A stretch of 64,000 bases of DNA from Butyricicoccus pullicaecorum DSM 23266 (GTDB lineage Bacteria > Bacillota > Clostridia > Oscillospirales > Butyricicoccaceae), in assembly GCF_900167005.1 (NCBI RefSeq), contig NZ_FUXW01000008.1, positions 1-64,000 of the forward strand, given 5' to 3'. Shown piece after piece: positions 36,101-44,147 of this stretch (positions within the stretch are counted from its first letter, which is position 1; each line of letters opens with the position of its first letter). The notes beneath the pieces were generated by a model. It was given only the letters and a program-made list of their open reading frames with translations, was not told the DNA's origin and searched no databases. A program made the translations under genes and the position numbers.

Positions 36101-37347
36101 CAGAGAAGAAGCTGCACTCTGTTGACCGTATGCCGGTTGTAAATGCTGGTATCGCTGACGAGGCTGCTTACTACACCATCGACGCTCGTCCGACCCGTGC
36201 TGATGAGGACTACGCTGATCTGGCTCTGCTGACTGCATCTGCTGGTTTCGATGGCACTCCGAAGATCGAAGTTGCTACCAAGGACGATATGAACACTGCT
36301 TCTATCGACAACCGTTACACCTCCGATACCTACTATGTAGCTGATATCGCATTCAACGGTGACGGCAAGATCGCTGCAATGTTCAACTTCACCGATTACA
36401 TGGCTGAGACCGATGCGGAAGCAGGCGTTGTTGAGGCTAAGGGTGTTACGTATAACATTAAGGATGAAGTTGCAGACTACACCTTCAATTGGGAAGAGAT
36501 CGGTGCTAACGTTGTAGATGCTAAGATCGTAGATAACGGTACTGGCGCTACTCTGAAGGAGACCGGTGCTAACCTCGAGAAGGAAATCGTTCAGAACTAC
36601 GTTACCGTAAGAGTTCCGGACACTGCAAAGTCTGGTACTGCTACTCTGGTTCTTACCGATGACAACGGCAAGGAGTGGAAGGTAGACATTACCCTTGAGT
36701 ATGCTGCAGCTAAGACTATGAAGGTAACCGAACTGGATCCTAAGCGTACGGCATTGACTCAGGCTGGCGGTGTAGGTGCAGCTACGATTACTGATGCGTC
36801 TGGTAATGCTATCGTAGATAACACTGACGATATGACTATTACCGTAACTGGCGTACCGAATGGCGGTGATGTATCGGATGTACGTGTAGCACTGACGAAT
36901 GCTGACAAGAAGACCATTAACTTCGGCACCTCTGAAACCACTCTGGCTGGTGAGTACACCGTTGAAGTAGCTGTTAAGGGCTATAAGACTGCTTCGTTTA
37001 AGGTAAATGTAGAGAAGGCTGATGCAAGTGCAGCTACTCTGACTAATGGTACTGCTGGCAATGTAGGTATGGAATTGGCTGCTACTGGTTTGACCGGTGA
37101 TGCACTGAAGGCTTCTGGTCTTAAGCCTGAGAACTTCACTGTTACCTATGTTCAGGAAGATGATCTGACTCAGACCGAACACAAGGCTGTTGTTAAGTCT
37201 GTTAGCGTAGATGATGCAAATCAGAAGCTGAACATCATGCTGGAGACTCCGATGGCTAAGGGTCATGATTATGCAGTTAAGGTTGTTGTTGCTGGTACCG
37301 ACAATCTGGAAGGCTTCATTGTAACTGGCACTGTTAAGGTTTCTTAA
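33193..37347 (+). CDS. Very large SLH-domain S-layer-like protein 2
   Basis: A 1,384-residue paralogue of the protein at 26040. Signal peptide MKNLKKVLAMVLAFACTFSMFAGA, SLH modules at about 22-205 nearly identical to the first copy, then the same order of beta-rich domains with diverged sequence (for example AHTWVVLGADPTAEGKIIAYPI) and different C-terminal Ig-like domains (KTASFKVNVEKADASAATLTNGTAGNVG). No TTA, CTA or TCA codons over at least 4 kb, as in copy 1, suggesting very high expression. Ribosome binding site AAAAAGGAGG. Either alternative S-layer proteins or two components of one layer. Confidence 0.88.
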   Translation: MKNLKKVLAMVLAFACTFSMFAGAKVFEDVPAGSDYSEAVTMLSDLGIIQGKDDGKYHPEDTITRAEACAMIARLMTGDPNVSQYVGAQSFTDVAKGSWKDSAIGYCYINGIVIGVGNNKFEPDRAITDAEFVTMVVRAMGYETADMKQNYPFSYMSNAQAIGLLDGTNMVASTDALRGEDAQVIYNALFTDYARGAKLVNTTHGTSVESYPTLAESVWGLTRAAAGTWKDNSDGDKTATLEYCKAHTWVVLGADPTAEGKIIAYPISDNDGDIYVTDKDRVAYSFKYDGDVSAVAGYQVELWGEGSHGEPEWDNKADTYVWSEDWTIKAIKTVKGQTKYDYNASMADSKSDNGEIVLGEETLDLDAVAENQKFAQQYAVDQYVANEYNGYKMDSAKNVEKALNVRDGAQYKLMDWDSDGDIDWVVVSSANYYKVENVNSKRATVVSMVDKDDFEYQTKSTSEVWELDGLTDTDDSKIKYDYKAEDLKEGDIVEVTYTVAYDKSEKAQVVTATVSKVEAETKSLDKVSTKDGLTLTFDDEEIKVAENNAVGDTIVPANPRIYREFNGEELGTEFALYMNRNGFIVYSDYATETSNYAMVLDTADGNDRAGNRELAKVDLLLADNSVAKDVELTSGARIQDNNGDDNDKAYSSRKFDETLVVGNVYKYWMNEDGQITRMQAMFNDETQDDAELKGADTDRKYNDSYSYNADTDRMQDSANQYVASLEEADVIFAVATDGNYIKGETTDDDGLYVKSGDVMAVKYDQIPDIGETKETTPEKLDAETGWLDNDDATFVVSANGNKAGMAALIGVNNFSKFDAAATKIGLVTDVAYVNSSDGKYVEVEVATNGKVGTIESKKKVDFDDIVEVLGNTEGDDAVKSESTKVKNGVFHTTAGAAIDLDKYLEDNAAYAEITTDADGNVTKISFLDTADGKVETNELKGDYYTVERRVVTENKSKSFDYVNTTARYAAEKKLHSVDRMPVVNAGIADEAAYYTIDARPTRADEDYADLALLTASAGFDGTPKIEVATKDDMNTASIDNRYTSDTYYVADIAFNGDGKIAAMFNFTDYMAETDAEAGVVEAKGVTYNIKDEVADYTFNWEEIGANVVDAKIVDNGTGATLKETGANLEKEIVQNYVTVRVPDTAKSGTATLVLTDDNGKEWKVDITLEYAAAKTMKVTELDPKRTALTQAGGVGAATITDASGNAIVDNTDDMTITVTGVPNGGDVSDVRVALTNADKKTINFGTSETTLAGEYTVEVAVKGYKTASFKVNVEKADASAATLTNGTAGNVGMELAATGLTGDALKASGLKPENFTVTYVQEDDLTQTEHKAVVKSVSVDDANQKLNIMLETPMAKGHDYAVKVVVAGTDNLEGFIVTGTVKVS

Positions 37348-37419
37348 TCACCCACGTGATTAACCCTCAAGTTAACACTTGAGTTCCGAAAGGGCTCCGC
37401 TTCGGCGGGGCCCTTTTTC
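37344..37419 (+). terminator. Triple-hairpin terminator of SLH gene 2
   Basis: Three consecutive dyads: AATCACCCACGTGATT, CTCAAGTTAACACTTGAG (37366-37384) and AAAGGGCTCCGCTTCGGCGGGGCCCTTTTT (37390-37419). The last has a T-tract. Confidence 0.85.
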
Positions 37420-37656
37420 TATTTCTCTCTATCAAAAACCTGATCTTTAAGTGACAGATTTTGCAATCAAAACACTGGAATTTTGTAACTATAATGTCAT
37501 CTTAATAAAGTATTTTCAAATTGTTCACAAAAGAGGGGAACTTTTCATTGTTCCCGTTCGTCTATTATGATAGAATAGGGATAACAAGGTATCCTTTATC
37601 GCCCGGTCGCCGTCAGCGTCCGGCGAAAAAAACCGGAAATGAGGAGGTCTTACTCA

Positions 37657-39780
37657 ATGAAATTCATCAAGCGTTTGGGTGCGCTCTTTGTCGCCCTCTG
37701 CCTGATGGCCACCATGGTTCCCGCAGCTTTTGCCGCTGACGCAAAGGCCACCGGTGCCATTACCCTCACCATCGGCAGCCCGACCATGTCGGTCAATGGT
37801 ACTTCTACCACCATTGACGCAGAGGGTTCCCGCGCAACCCTCTACAAGGGATATACCATGCTCCCGCTGCGCTCTGTCGTCGAGAATATGGGCGGCACGG
37901 TTTCCTGGAATGCTGCAAACCAGCAGATTACCATGAAGTATAACGGCTCCACGGTCAGCATGACCCTGGGTTCCAAGACCGCTTATGCAAACGGTGTGGC
38001 AAAGTCCATGTCTGTCGCACCCTTCACCGACAACGGACGTACTTACGTCTGGCTGCGCTCGCTGGAGTTCTTCCCGGGCGTGACCGTTGACTGGCGTGCA
38101 GACACCCGTCAGGCAACCGTCGTTTACCCGATGGTCGCAGGCTCTACGCTGGCGACCCAGCCGGTACAGCTCAAGATCACCAACACCTCGACCGTTGCTT
38201 ATAAGGAGATCCGCTTTGCTCCCGCCGGCACCGAGGATTGGGGCAACAATATCCTGACCACCCAGCTGTACGCAAACAGCATTGCAAACGTCACCGCGAA
38301 CTTCGCAAAGGTCAAGTACGACATGCAGCTGACCGGTGTTTACGGCTATAAGTCCTACATTCGCAACCTGGACTTTTCGAACGCAGGCACCTACGGCTCG
38401 CTGACCATCACCTCGGCTGACGCTGCGACTCTGGTACTCGACGGCGTACTGGCTTCGGGCACCGACTCGAGCGTTCTGCTGACCGTCCGCAACAACACCG
38501 GCAACGTCATCACCTCGATCGTTTACGGCTCGGCAGCAACCGGCGCATGGTCTGACGAGCAGCTGGCGACCCGTTACCTGGCAGCCGGCGGCTACACCAC
38601 CATGACCCTGCCTTACGCTTCCGCGAAGCCCTACTACGACTTCCGCATCACTTATCAGAGCGGCTGGCAGGTCACTTACACCAACGTAAACCTGGCTTCT
38701 GCCTGGGGCACCCAGATGGTGACCTTTAACGCAAACGGACAGGTTTCCTACGCGAACTCGTCCACCTCGACCAACAGCGGCAGCACCGAGATCACCTTCA
38801 AAAACAGCTACGGCAAGACCGTTTACGAGCTGCGTATGGCACTGTCCAATACTGACTCGGCATTCCGCAACGCAAAGAACCTGATCGATACCACCAAGAA
38901 TGGCGATACCGATAAGTTCAGCATCGACCTGACCGGTATGCGCAAGTGGTATATCCGTGCGTACGATAAGGACGGCGACGTCATCGAGTCCGGCAGCATC
39001 ACGTTCTCGTCCACCTCGCCCAAGACCGCTACCATCACCCTCAAGAAGAGCGGCTTTGCACTGGGTTCGTCTTCGTCGGCTGATACCGGTCTGCTGATCT
39101 CAAATACCTCGAATAAGGATATTTATGCGATCTTTGCAGTTGATCCTGATGATGTCGATGATTATGACGATTACGATGAGTTCGAGGACGATTACGACGA
39201 TCTGGGCTCGCTGGATATCGGTGAGTACGACGTATTCGATCTCGATCTGTATGGCTCGAAGGATAATGAGGTAGCTCTGGTTCTCTTCTATGACGATCCT
39301 GATGATGACGACGATGCATTTGCAGTCGAAACCATCAAGTTTGATACCGATATTTCTGACATTGGTGTTGTCTGTGTTACCAATATCAATACGAGCTCGG
39401 ATCGTTTCAGCTATGATAAGTACGATGACGGTGCGAAGGATTTGGATGACGGCGAACTGGTCTTCGAGATTTACAACAGTGATAAGAACAGAAAGCTGAC
39501 TGGCGTTTATGTTCGTGATGCTGCTGATGGCGATAAGAGTGATGATCGTGAGAAGGACTTCGACAGTAAGAATCTGCTTGGTTCTTCCTCCATCAGCGCA
39601 GGCGCAAGTGATTCCTGGATCATTGACGACGATGAGTACGGCGATGACGGCTACGCTGACTTCCTGTTTGTATTCGATCAGGGCGACAACATCGTTCTGG
39701 ATGACGTGGATACCACCGATTACAGCTACTTTGTACAGATCAATGTAGATCGCAAGGGCGCCGATATGGACGGCAAATAA
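37657..39780 (+). CDS. Secreted Asp-rich protein with copper amine oxidase N-terminal domain (copy 1)
   Basis: A 707-residue protein with signal peptide (MKFIKRLGALFVALCLMATMVPAAFAAD). Residues about 35-165 form a copper amine oxidase N-terminal-type domain (LTIGSPTMSVNGTSTTIDAEG; YTMLPLRSVVENMGGTVSWNAANQQITMKYN). Four or five beta-domains follow (KITNTSTVAYKEIRFAPAGTEDW...). The C-terminal 220 residues include dense Asp-rich stretches (DPDDVDDYDDYDEFEDDYDD; LFYDDPDDDDDAF). A paralogue follows at 39880. No SLH modules. The D-rich parts might bind Ca2+ or hold the protein on the S-layer; function is unknown. Confidence 0.8.
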   Translation: MKFIKRLGALFVALCLMATMVPAAFAADAKATGAITLTIGSPTMSVNGTSTTIDAEGSRATLYKGYTMLPLRSVVENMGGTVSWNAANQQITMKYNGSTVSMTLGSKTAYANGVAKSMSVAPFTDNGRTYVWLRSLEFFPGVTVDWRADTRQATVVYPMVAGSTLATQPVQLKITNTSTVAYKEIRFAPAGTEDWGNNILTTQLYANSIANVTANFAKVKYDMQLTGVYGYKSYIRNLDFSNAGTYGSLTITSADAATLVLDGVLASGTDSSVLLTVRNNTGNVITSIVYGSAATGAWSDEQLATRYLAAGGYTTMTLPYASAKPYYDFRITYQSGWQVTYTNVNLASAWGTQMVTFNANGQVSYANSSTSTNSGSTEITFKNSYGKTVYELRMALSNTDSAFRNAKNLIDTTKNGDTDKFSIDLTGMRKWYIRAYDKDGDVIESGSITFSSTSPKTATITLKKSGFALGSSSSADTGLLISNTSNKDIYAIFAVDPDDVDDYDDYDEFEDDYDDLGSLDIGEYDVFDLDLYGSKDNEVALVLFYDDPDDDDDAFAVETIKFDTDISDIGVVCVTNINTSSDRFSYDKYDDGAKDLDDGELVFEIYNSDKNRKLTGVYVRDAADGDKSDDREKDFDSKNLLGSSSISAGASDSWIIDDDEYGDDGYADFLFVFDQGDNIVLDDVDTTDYSYFVQINVDRKGADMDGK

Positions 39781-39799
39781 ATCCTACACGGTATAAAAG

Positions 39800-39829
39800 T
39801 CCCCCGGCCATACCGGTCGGGGGATTTTT
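39800..39829 (+). terminator. Terminator of Asp-rich gene 1
   Basis: GTCCCCCGG..CCGGTCGGGGGATTTTT hairpin with a T-tract. Confidence 0.75.
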
Positions 39830-39879
39830 AGATAAGGGACGATTCAGGGACGTCCGATGGATTATAAGGAGGAATCACA

Positions 39880-41958
39880 ATGAAACTGCGAAAACGGCTG
39901 AGTGCGCTGATCGTGAGCGCAGCTCTGCTGCTGACCGCACTGCCGGCAATCGCGCCCGCAACCGCGTCAGCGGCAACGACGATGGGCTCCATCGTTCTGA
40001 CGATTGACAGCCCGACCATGACGGTAAACGGCACGTCCAAGGCGATTGATGCTGAGGGCAGCAAGCCGACACTGGATGCCGGCGGCTATACCATGCTGCC
40101 GCTGCGCGGCGTGGTAGAGGCGATGGGCGGCAGCCTGACTTGGGATGCAGCAAACCGCATCGTCACCATGGTAAAGGATGGCCAGACCATCAAGGTACCG
40201 ATCGGCTCGACTAAGCTGACCGTGGACGGTGTCCAGAAGGACATGCTGGCAAACAACGGCACCTACAAGGCTGCATACATCAATAAGTCCGGCCGCACGC
40301 TGGTTCACGTGCGTGCGCTGCAGGCGTTTGGTAACACCACCTGCACTTGGAACCAGACCACCAAGCAGGTAACGGTCACTTACCCGATGGATGCCCCCGT
40401 GGTATCTTCCAAGAACTACCGCGTTGACCTGATTAACCAGACCGGCGCAGACATCAATGCACTGTACTATGGCCAGTCCGGCACCTATTCGTACAGCAAG
40501 AACGTTCTGACTTCCACCCTTAAGAAGAACGGCACCGCATCGTTCTACATTTCGGTACCGGACAATGCAACCACCCGTCTGTATGACTTCTATACCGAGG
40601 GCGTGGGCACCAAGTTCTTCAACGGTCTGAACCTGACCGGCGTTAATGCCTATGTCACCGTCGTGCTCAAGGAGAACGGCAAGTTCGAGCAGGCAAACGA
40701 CAAGACCATCACGGTATCGACTGGCGACACCGCACTCAAGGTCGAGAACAATTCCAAGCTGGATATTGAAAAGCTGTACATGTCCAAGGACAGCAGCTTC
40801 TCGAGCTCCGAGATCATCTGGGACAAGACCATCGACGCAGGCGATGACGAGACCATCGACATCGATCTGGACGGTACCAAGACCTGGTACTTCCAGGTTG
40901 TCGATGAGGATGGCGATAAGTACTCCAGCGGTAAGGTAACCTTCTCGAGCAGCACGGTCAAGAGCGCAACCCTGACCTTCTCGAGCAGCAAGAAGCTGTC
41001 GCTCAAGGGCAGCTCGTCCGGCGACTCGACGATTACCTTTAAGAATGAGTCGGGCGATACTATCAAGGCCATCTACATGGCAGGCTCCAAGAGTGAACTG
41101 GACGACGCAGACGATCTGCTGGACAGCACGCTCAAGGACGGCAAGTCGGTTGAGATCGACATGGATCTGGAGAGCGACACCAGCTGGTACATCACGGTCG
41201 AGTTTGAGGAATATTCGGATATTGAAGAATACTCCCTGAGCTTCGACTATAAGGACCCGGCATCGGCTACGCTGGAGATCACCAAGAAGGCTGTCGAGAT
41301 CACCAAGGAGAAGAAGACCAGCAGCCGCGGTGAGCTGTCTGTTGCCTTTGTCAACACCTCGGGCCGAGAGATCGTCGAGGCATATCTGGTAGATGACGTA
41401 GATGACTTTGATGTCAGCGACTATGACGACCTGCTGGACGGCGACGGTCTGGCAGATGATGCTGGTATCGTGATCGACGAAGCAGCAGATGCAGACACCT
41501 ACGATCTGGTTCTGTTCTATGACGACAGCGATGACGATGATGATGCGTATGATTCGATCGAAGTCGATTTTGACGATGCGACCGATTACGCAGCTGTTTG
41601 GATCGACAGCTCGACCAGAACCAGCTTTGACGGCACGGAATATACCGATGGCGGCGACAAGATGATCGTTGGCGTTTACAATAACACCGATGATGATCTG
41701 ACCAGCCTCAAGGTATATGATATCGATGACGATAGTGTCGAGTCGATCGGCAGCTTGGATGAGGAGAAGTACTCCTTCTTTGAGCTGGACACCGACGACT
41801 ATCCGGACATTTACTTTGAAGCATCGGAGAGCGATGAATCTTACGATGTAAGCGATCTGGATGACGAAGTTCCGTTCGCGGTTGTAAATCTGGATGATCT
41901 GGAAGACGGCGACTGCTCGCTGGACAGCTTCGACGACATCAGCGATTTCGATTTTTAA
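39880..41958 (+). CDS. Secreted Asp-rich protein with copper amine oxidase N-terminal domain (copy 2)
   Basis: A 692-residue paralogue of the preceding gene. Signal peptide MKLRKRLSALIVSAALLLTALPAIA, copper amine oxidase N-type domain at about 40-180 (IVLTIDSPTMTVNGTSKAIDAEG; YTMLPLRGVVEAMGGSLTWDAANRIVTM), beta-domains with a repeat unit KLDIEKLYMSKDSSFSSSEI and a tail with DVDDFDVSDYDDLLDGDG, FYDDSDDDDDAYDSIEVDFDD and similar Asp-rich blocks. Ribosome binding site AAGGAGG at 39866-39872. A terminator of its own (41969-41995) follows. Same functional uncertainty as copy 1. Confidence 0.8.
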   Translation: MKLRKRLSALIVSAALLLTALPAIAPATASAATTMGSIVLTIDSPTMTVNGTSKAIDAEGSKPTLDAGGYTMLPLRGVVEAMGGSLTWDAANRIVTMVKDGQTIKVPIGSTKLTVDGVQKDMLANNGTYKAAYINKSGRTLVHVRALQAFGNTTCTWNQTTKQVTVTYPMDAPVVSSKNYRVDLINQTGADINALYYGQSGTYSYSKNVLTSTLKKNGTASFYISVPDNATTRLYDFYTEGVGTKFFNGLNLTGVNAYVTVVLKENGKFEQANDKTITVSTGDTALKVENNSKLDIEKLYMSKDSSFSSSEIIWDKTIDAGDDETIDIDLDGTKTWYFQVVDEDGDKYSSGKVTFSSSTVKSATLTFSSSKKLSLKGSSSGDSTITFKNESGDTIKAIYMAGSKSELDDADDLLDSTLKDGKSVEIDMDLESDTSWYITVEFEEYSDIEEYSLSFDYKDPASATLEITKKAVEITKEKKTSSRGELSVAFVNTSGREIVEAYLVDDVDDFDVSDYDDLLDGDGLADDAGIVIDEAADADTYDLVLFYDDSDDDDDAYDSIEVDFDDATDYAAVWIDSSTRTSFDGTEYTDGGDKMIVGVYNNTDDDLTSLKVYDIDDDSVESIGSLDEEKYSFFELDTDDYPDIYFEASESDESYDVSDLDDEVPFAVVNLDDLEDGDCSLDSFDDISDFDF

Positions 41959-41968
41959 GCACAAATGC

Positions 41969-41995
41969 AAACCCCTGCTAACCAGCAGGGGTTTT
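41969..41995 (+). terminator. Terminator of Asp-rich gene 2
   Basis: AAACCCCTGCTAACCAGCAGGGGTTTT. Confidence 0.9.
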
Positions 41996-42187
41996 GTGTT
42001 TGCCATGCGGAGCAAGCAGAGTAAAGTGTAATATAATAGACAAGAAACGCGACAAATTGGTTAAAGTTACACAGATTTCAGTAAAAAAGGTGACAAAAAG
42101 GTTAAATAACCGAAAAAGGGGTTTCTTTTGAAACAATAATTTGCTATAATGAGACAACACAATGGGAGACAGGAGGTTAGACCTCTT

Positions 42188-42529
42188 ATGAATATTCAAA
42201 TTTTTGGAAAAAGTAAGTCGTTTGACACAAAAAAAGCTGAGAGATGGTTCAAAGAACGCGGAATTAAGTTCCAGTCGATCGATCTTGCGCGGTACGGCAT
42301 GTCGCGTGGCGAATTCGACAGCGTAAAGCGTGCAGTTGGATCGATCGAGGCGCTGATCGACGAGAAGGCCAAGGGAGCAGCGGCGCTCAAGTATCTGGCT
42401 TACGAGTCGGACAGGGAAGAAAAACTGCTCGAAGAACCCGCGCTGCTGCGCGCACCGATCGTGCGCAACGGCAAACAGGCGACCGTGGGATATGCGCCTG
42501 ACGTGTGGGAAATGTGGACAAAGGGATAA
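42188..42529 (+). CDS. ArsC/Spx-family thioredoxin-fold protein lacking cysteines
   Basis: A 113-residue protein with an ArsC/Spx-type fold. IQIFGKSKSFDTKKAERWFKERGIKFQSID follows the pattern of the N-terminal strand and helix with the nucleophile loop, LLEEPALLRAPIVRNGKQATVGYAPDVWEMW the distal cis-Pro strand and C-terminal helix. The loop has KSKSFDTKKA where family members have a cysteine (CxxC or C), and the whole protein has no cysteine. It therefore cannot be a thiol oxidoreductase; it may be a structural or regulatory homologue. ATG 42188 is preceded by AGGAGG. Confidence 0.75.
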   Translation: MNIQIFGKSKSFDTKKAERWFKERGIKFQSIDLARYGMSRGEFDSVKRAVGSIEALIDEKAKGAAALKYLAYESDREEKLLEEPALLRAPIVRNGKQATVGYAPDVWEMWTKG

Positions 42530-42719
42530 TCAAACGAACAAATTATACAATTTGTAATCGTTTGCAAAGGGGACCGATTTGCGTAGCGGCAGGAAAAAAT
42601 CGGTGGTATGCTTGGTAAAAGAATCAGACCATAAAAATCAAGCGAAGATGGCATCATAAATACAGAAGATAGGCAATGCCCGATGCGTGTGAGGCAATTT
42701 GGGCAGGTAGGAGGTATCT
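42530..42719. other. Intergenic region without visible gene
   Basis: 190 bp. A/T-rich start with ATTATACAATTTGTAAT-type dyad near 42540, then a GTAGGAGGTATCT ribosome binding site for the next gene. No other feature seen. Confidence 0.4.
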
Positions 42720-43136
42720 ATGCTGTTTACGGAGCTGAAAAAGATTCAAGATAACGATATTGAACAGACACTGGCCGAGAAGCTGGAAGCGCGGGGCATT
42801 GACCCGTCGATCTTGCAGCAGGAACTCGGAGGCACCGAGGTAACGGTTGAGCAGTTGATTTCCGAGGTGGTCGAGGGACTGATCGCGCAGGCAGCCGATG
42901 CCAACCGCGAGAGCTTCCGCGCACGCCAGCGCAAGGGCTTTGAGCAGGCGCAGGCAGCGGGCAAGTCGGTCGGCCGTCCGTCGCGCAAATCGCCCGAATC
43001 CTTCCGTCAGGTGCAGCAGATGTACGAGACGCACGAGATCAGCGGCACACAGGCGGCAGCTTTGCTAGGGGTTGCACGCGGTACATTTTATCGCTGGCTG
43101 AAGGAAGCGCAGGAGGGTGCACCGCAGTCGCCGTGA
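42720..43136 (+). CDS. Orphan resolvase-type HTH protein (no catalytic domain)
   Basis: A 138-residue protein. The second half (about residues 65-132: FRARQRKGFEQAQAAGKSVGRPSRKSPESFRQVQQMY... then ISGTQAAALLGVARGTFYRWLKEA) matches the C-terminal linker and HTH_7 domain of serine resolvases/invertases, including GKxxGRP and the TQAAxLLGVxRxTFYRW helix pair. The N-terminal 60 residues are a different helical segment and carry no YxRVSxxxQ catalytic serine. With a good ribosome binding site (GGAGG) and intact frame it may be a domesticated DNA-binding protein. Confidence 0.65.
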   Translation: MLFTELKKIQDNDIEQTLAEKLEARGIDPSILQQELGGTEVTVEQLISEVVEGLIAQAADANRESFRARQRKGFEQAQAAGKSVGRPSRKSPESFRQVQQMYETHEISGTQAAALLGVARGTFYRWLKEAQEGAPQSP

Positions 43137-43145
43137 CATAAAAAA

Positions 43146-43165
43146 GAGGGTACGTTCGTACCCTC
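43146..43165 (+). terminator. Hairpin after the resolvase-type gene
   Basis: GAGGGTAC-GTTC-GTACCCTC, an 8-bp perfect stem with a short U-poor tail. Confidence 0.55.
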
Positions 43166-43233
43166 GTCTTTCGCTCCCAGCATGGAAACTGAGATGAATG
43201 TTTTGATTCCGCTTCCCGTATTGGAACCGGTCA

Positions 43234-43262
43234 GGCCGTTCCGTATGGAGCGGTCTTTTTTT
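43234..43262 (+). terminator. Terminator with T-tract overlapping the facing gene end
   Basis: GGCCGTTCC/GGAGCGGTC stem (with G-T pairs) followed by T8, ending at the stop codon of the minus-strand gene at 43261-43761. Confidence 0.6.
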
Positions 43263-43761
43263 ATTCTGCCTGCGATTCGGTGGACTGTGCAGCAGCTTCT
43301 GCGGCTTCGGCCTCAGCCTTTGCCTTGGCCTGCAGGCGCTTGGTGGCGTATGCACCGATCAGGTAGCCGATGACCGCACCGACGATGCCGGGAATCGAGG
43401 AGGTGGTGACCTCACGGCCGGTGATGATGCCGAACAGACCGGTCACCAGCAGACCGCCGCCGTAGCCGAAGCAGATACCGTAGAGGGCAAGGCGATAGAC
43501 GCCGAACACCTTGTCGCAGTAGGGCGGGGTGTTGTCGACTTCCTCTTCGACTACTTCGTCGTCTTCTTCCTCATCATCGTCCTCTTCGTCCTCGTCGTAT
43601 TCCTCGCTCTCGGGGACTTTATCCTCACGCAGCGTGACAGCCTGCTCGGTCGGCTCGGCCTGCTCTGCGGGGGTGTCGTCGACGGGTGCGGTCATTTCGT
43701 CTGCCTGCACGGCATCGGTGCTGACCGTCTCGTCGGTTTCTCTCAGGATTTTCTCTTCCAT
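43261..43761 (-). CDS. Acidic membrane protein, hypothetical
   Basis: A 166-residue protein with an acidic N-terminal half (about 1-80: EEKILRETDETVSTDAVQADEM; EEYDEDEEDDDEEEDDEVVEEEVD) and a C-terminal half holding two membrane segments (VYRLALYGICFGYGGGLLVTGLFGII; SIPGIVGAVIGYLIGAYA) and an Ala/Glu helix. ATG 43761 follows an AAAGGA-type site. The longer upstream frame lacks a ribosome binding site. No family recognised; topology suggests a small inner-membrane protein with an acidic cytoplasmic tail. Confidence 0.6.
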   Translation of the reverse strand: MEEKILRETDETVSTDAVQADEMTAPVDDTPAEQAEPTEQAVTLREDKVPESEEYDEDEEDDDEEEDDEVVEEEVDNTPPYCDKVFGVYRLALYGICFGYGGGLLVTGLFGIITGREVTTSSIPGIVGAVIGYLIGAYATKRLQAKAKAEAEAAEAAAQSTESQAE

Positions 43762-43856
43762 TCTCTCGTAACCGTCCTTTCCGGGGATTGCCTTTATTGT
43801 AGCACAGACCAAGGCGAAAATCATCAACAAATTGCAAATAGGGCGGTATTTTGACG

Positions 43857-43892
43857 ACAAAAAAGCCTGCCGCAGGAGGGCGGCAGGCTGGG
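43857..43892 (-). terminator. Terminator of the padR operon (minus strand)
   Basis: AGCCTGCCG/CGGCAGGCT hairpin; on the minus strand it is followed by a T6 tract just after the pspC stop. Confidence 0.75.
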
Positions 43893-43905
43893 GAAACAGG
43901 GGAGA

Positions 43906-44115
43906 TCAAGGCTCATCGGGCATAACCACAGCGGCGAGAATATAGAGAATGATGCCGGTGGAGAAGCCGAGCACGGCGAGGGCGATGAAGGCCAGACGGA
44001 CAAGGGTGGAGTCCAGACCGAAATAGTCTGCCAGACCGCCGCAAACACCGCAGATTTTGCGGTCGACCGCCGAGCGATACAGACGCTTGGGGGTATTGTT
44101 TTTGTTGTCGTTCAT
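43906..44115 (-). CDS. pspC: PspC domain protein
   Basis: A 69-residue protein. [40 protein letters not shown].. is the typical PspC domain: a short cytoplasmic segment and one or two membrane helices ([13 protein letters not shown]). Family members sense or transmit membrane stress. Last gene of the padR-DUF1700-DUF4097-pspC operon; terminator at 43857-43892. ATG 44115 has AAAGGAGCG. Confidence 0.88.
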   Translation of the reverse strand: MNDNKNNTPKRLYRSAVDRKICGVCGGLADYFGLDSTLVRLAFIALAVLGFSTGIILYILAAVVMPDEP

Positions 44116-44147
44116 GGAAAAACGCTCCTTTCCGCGTTTGAGTTGTG

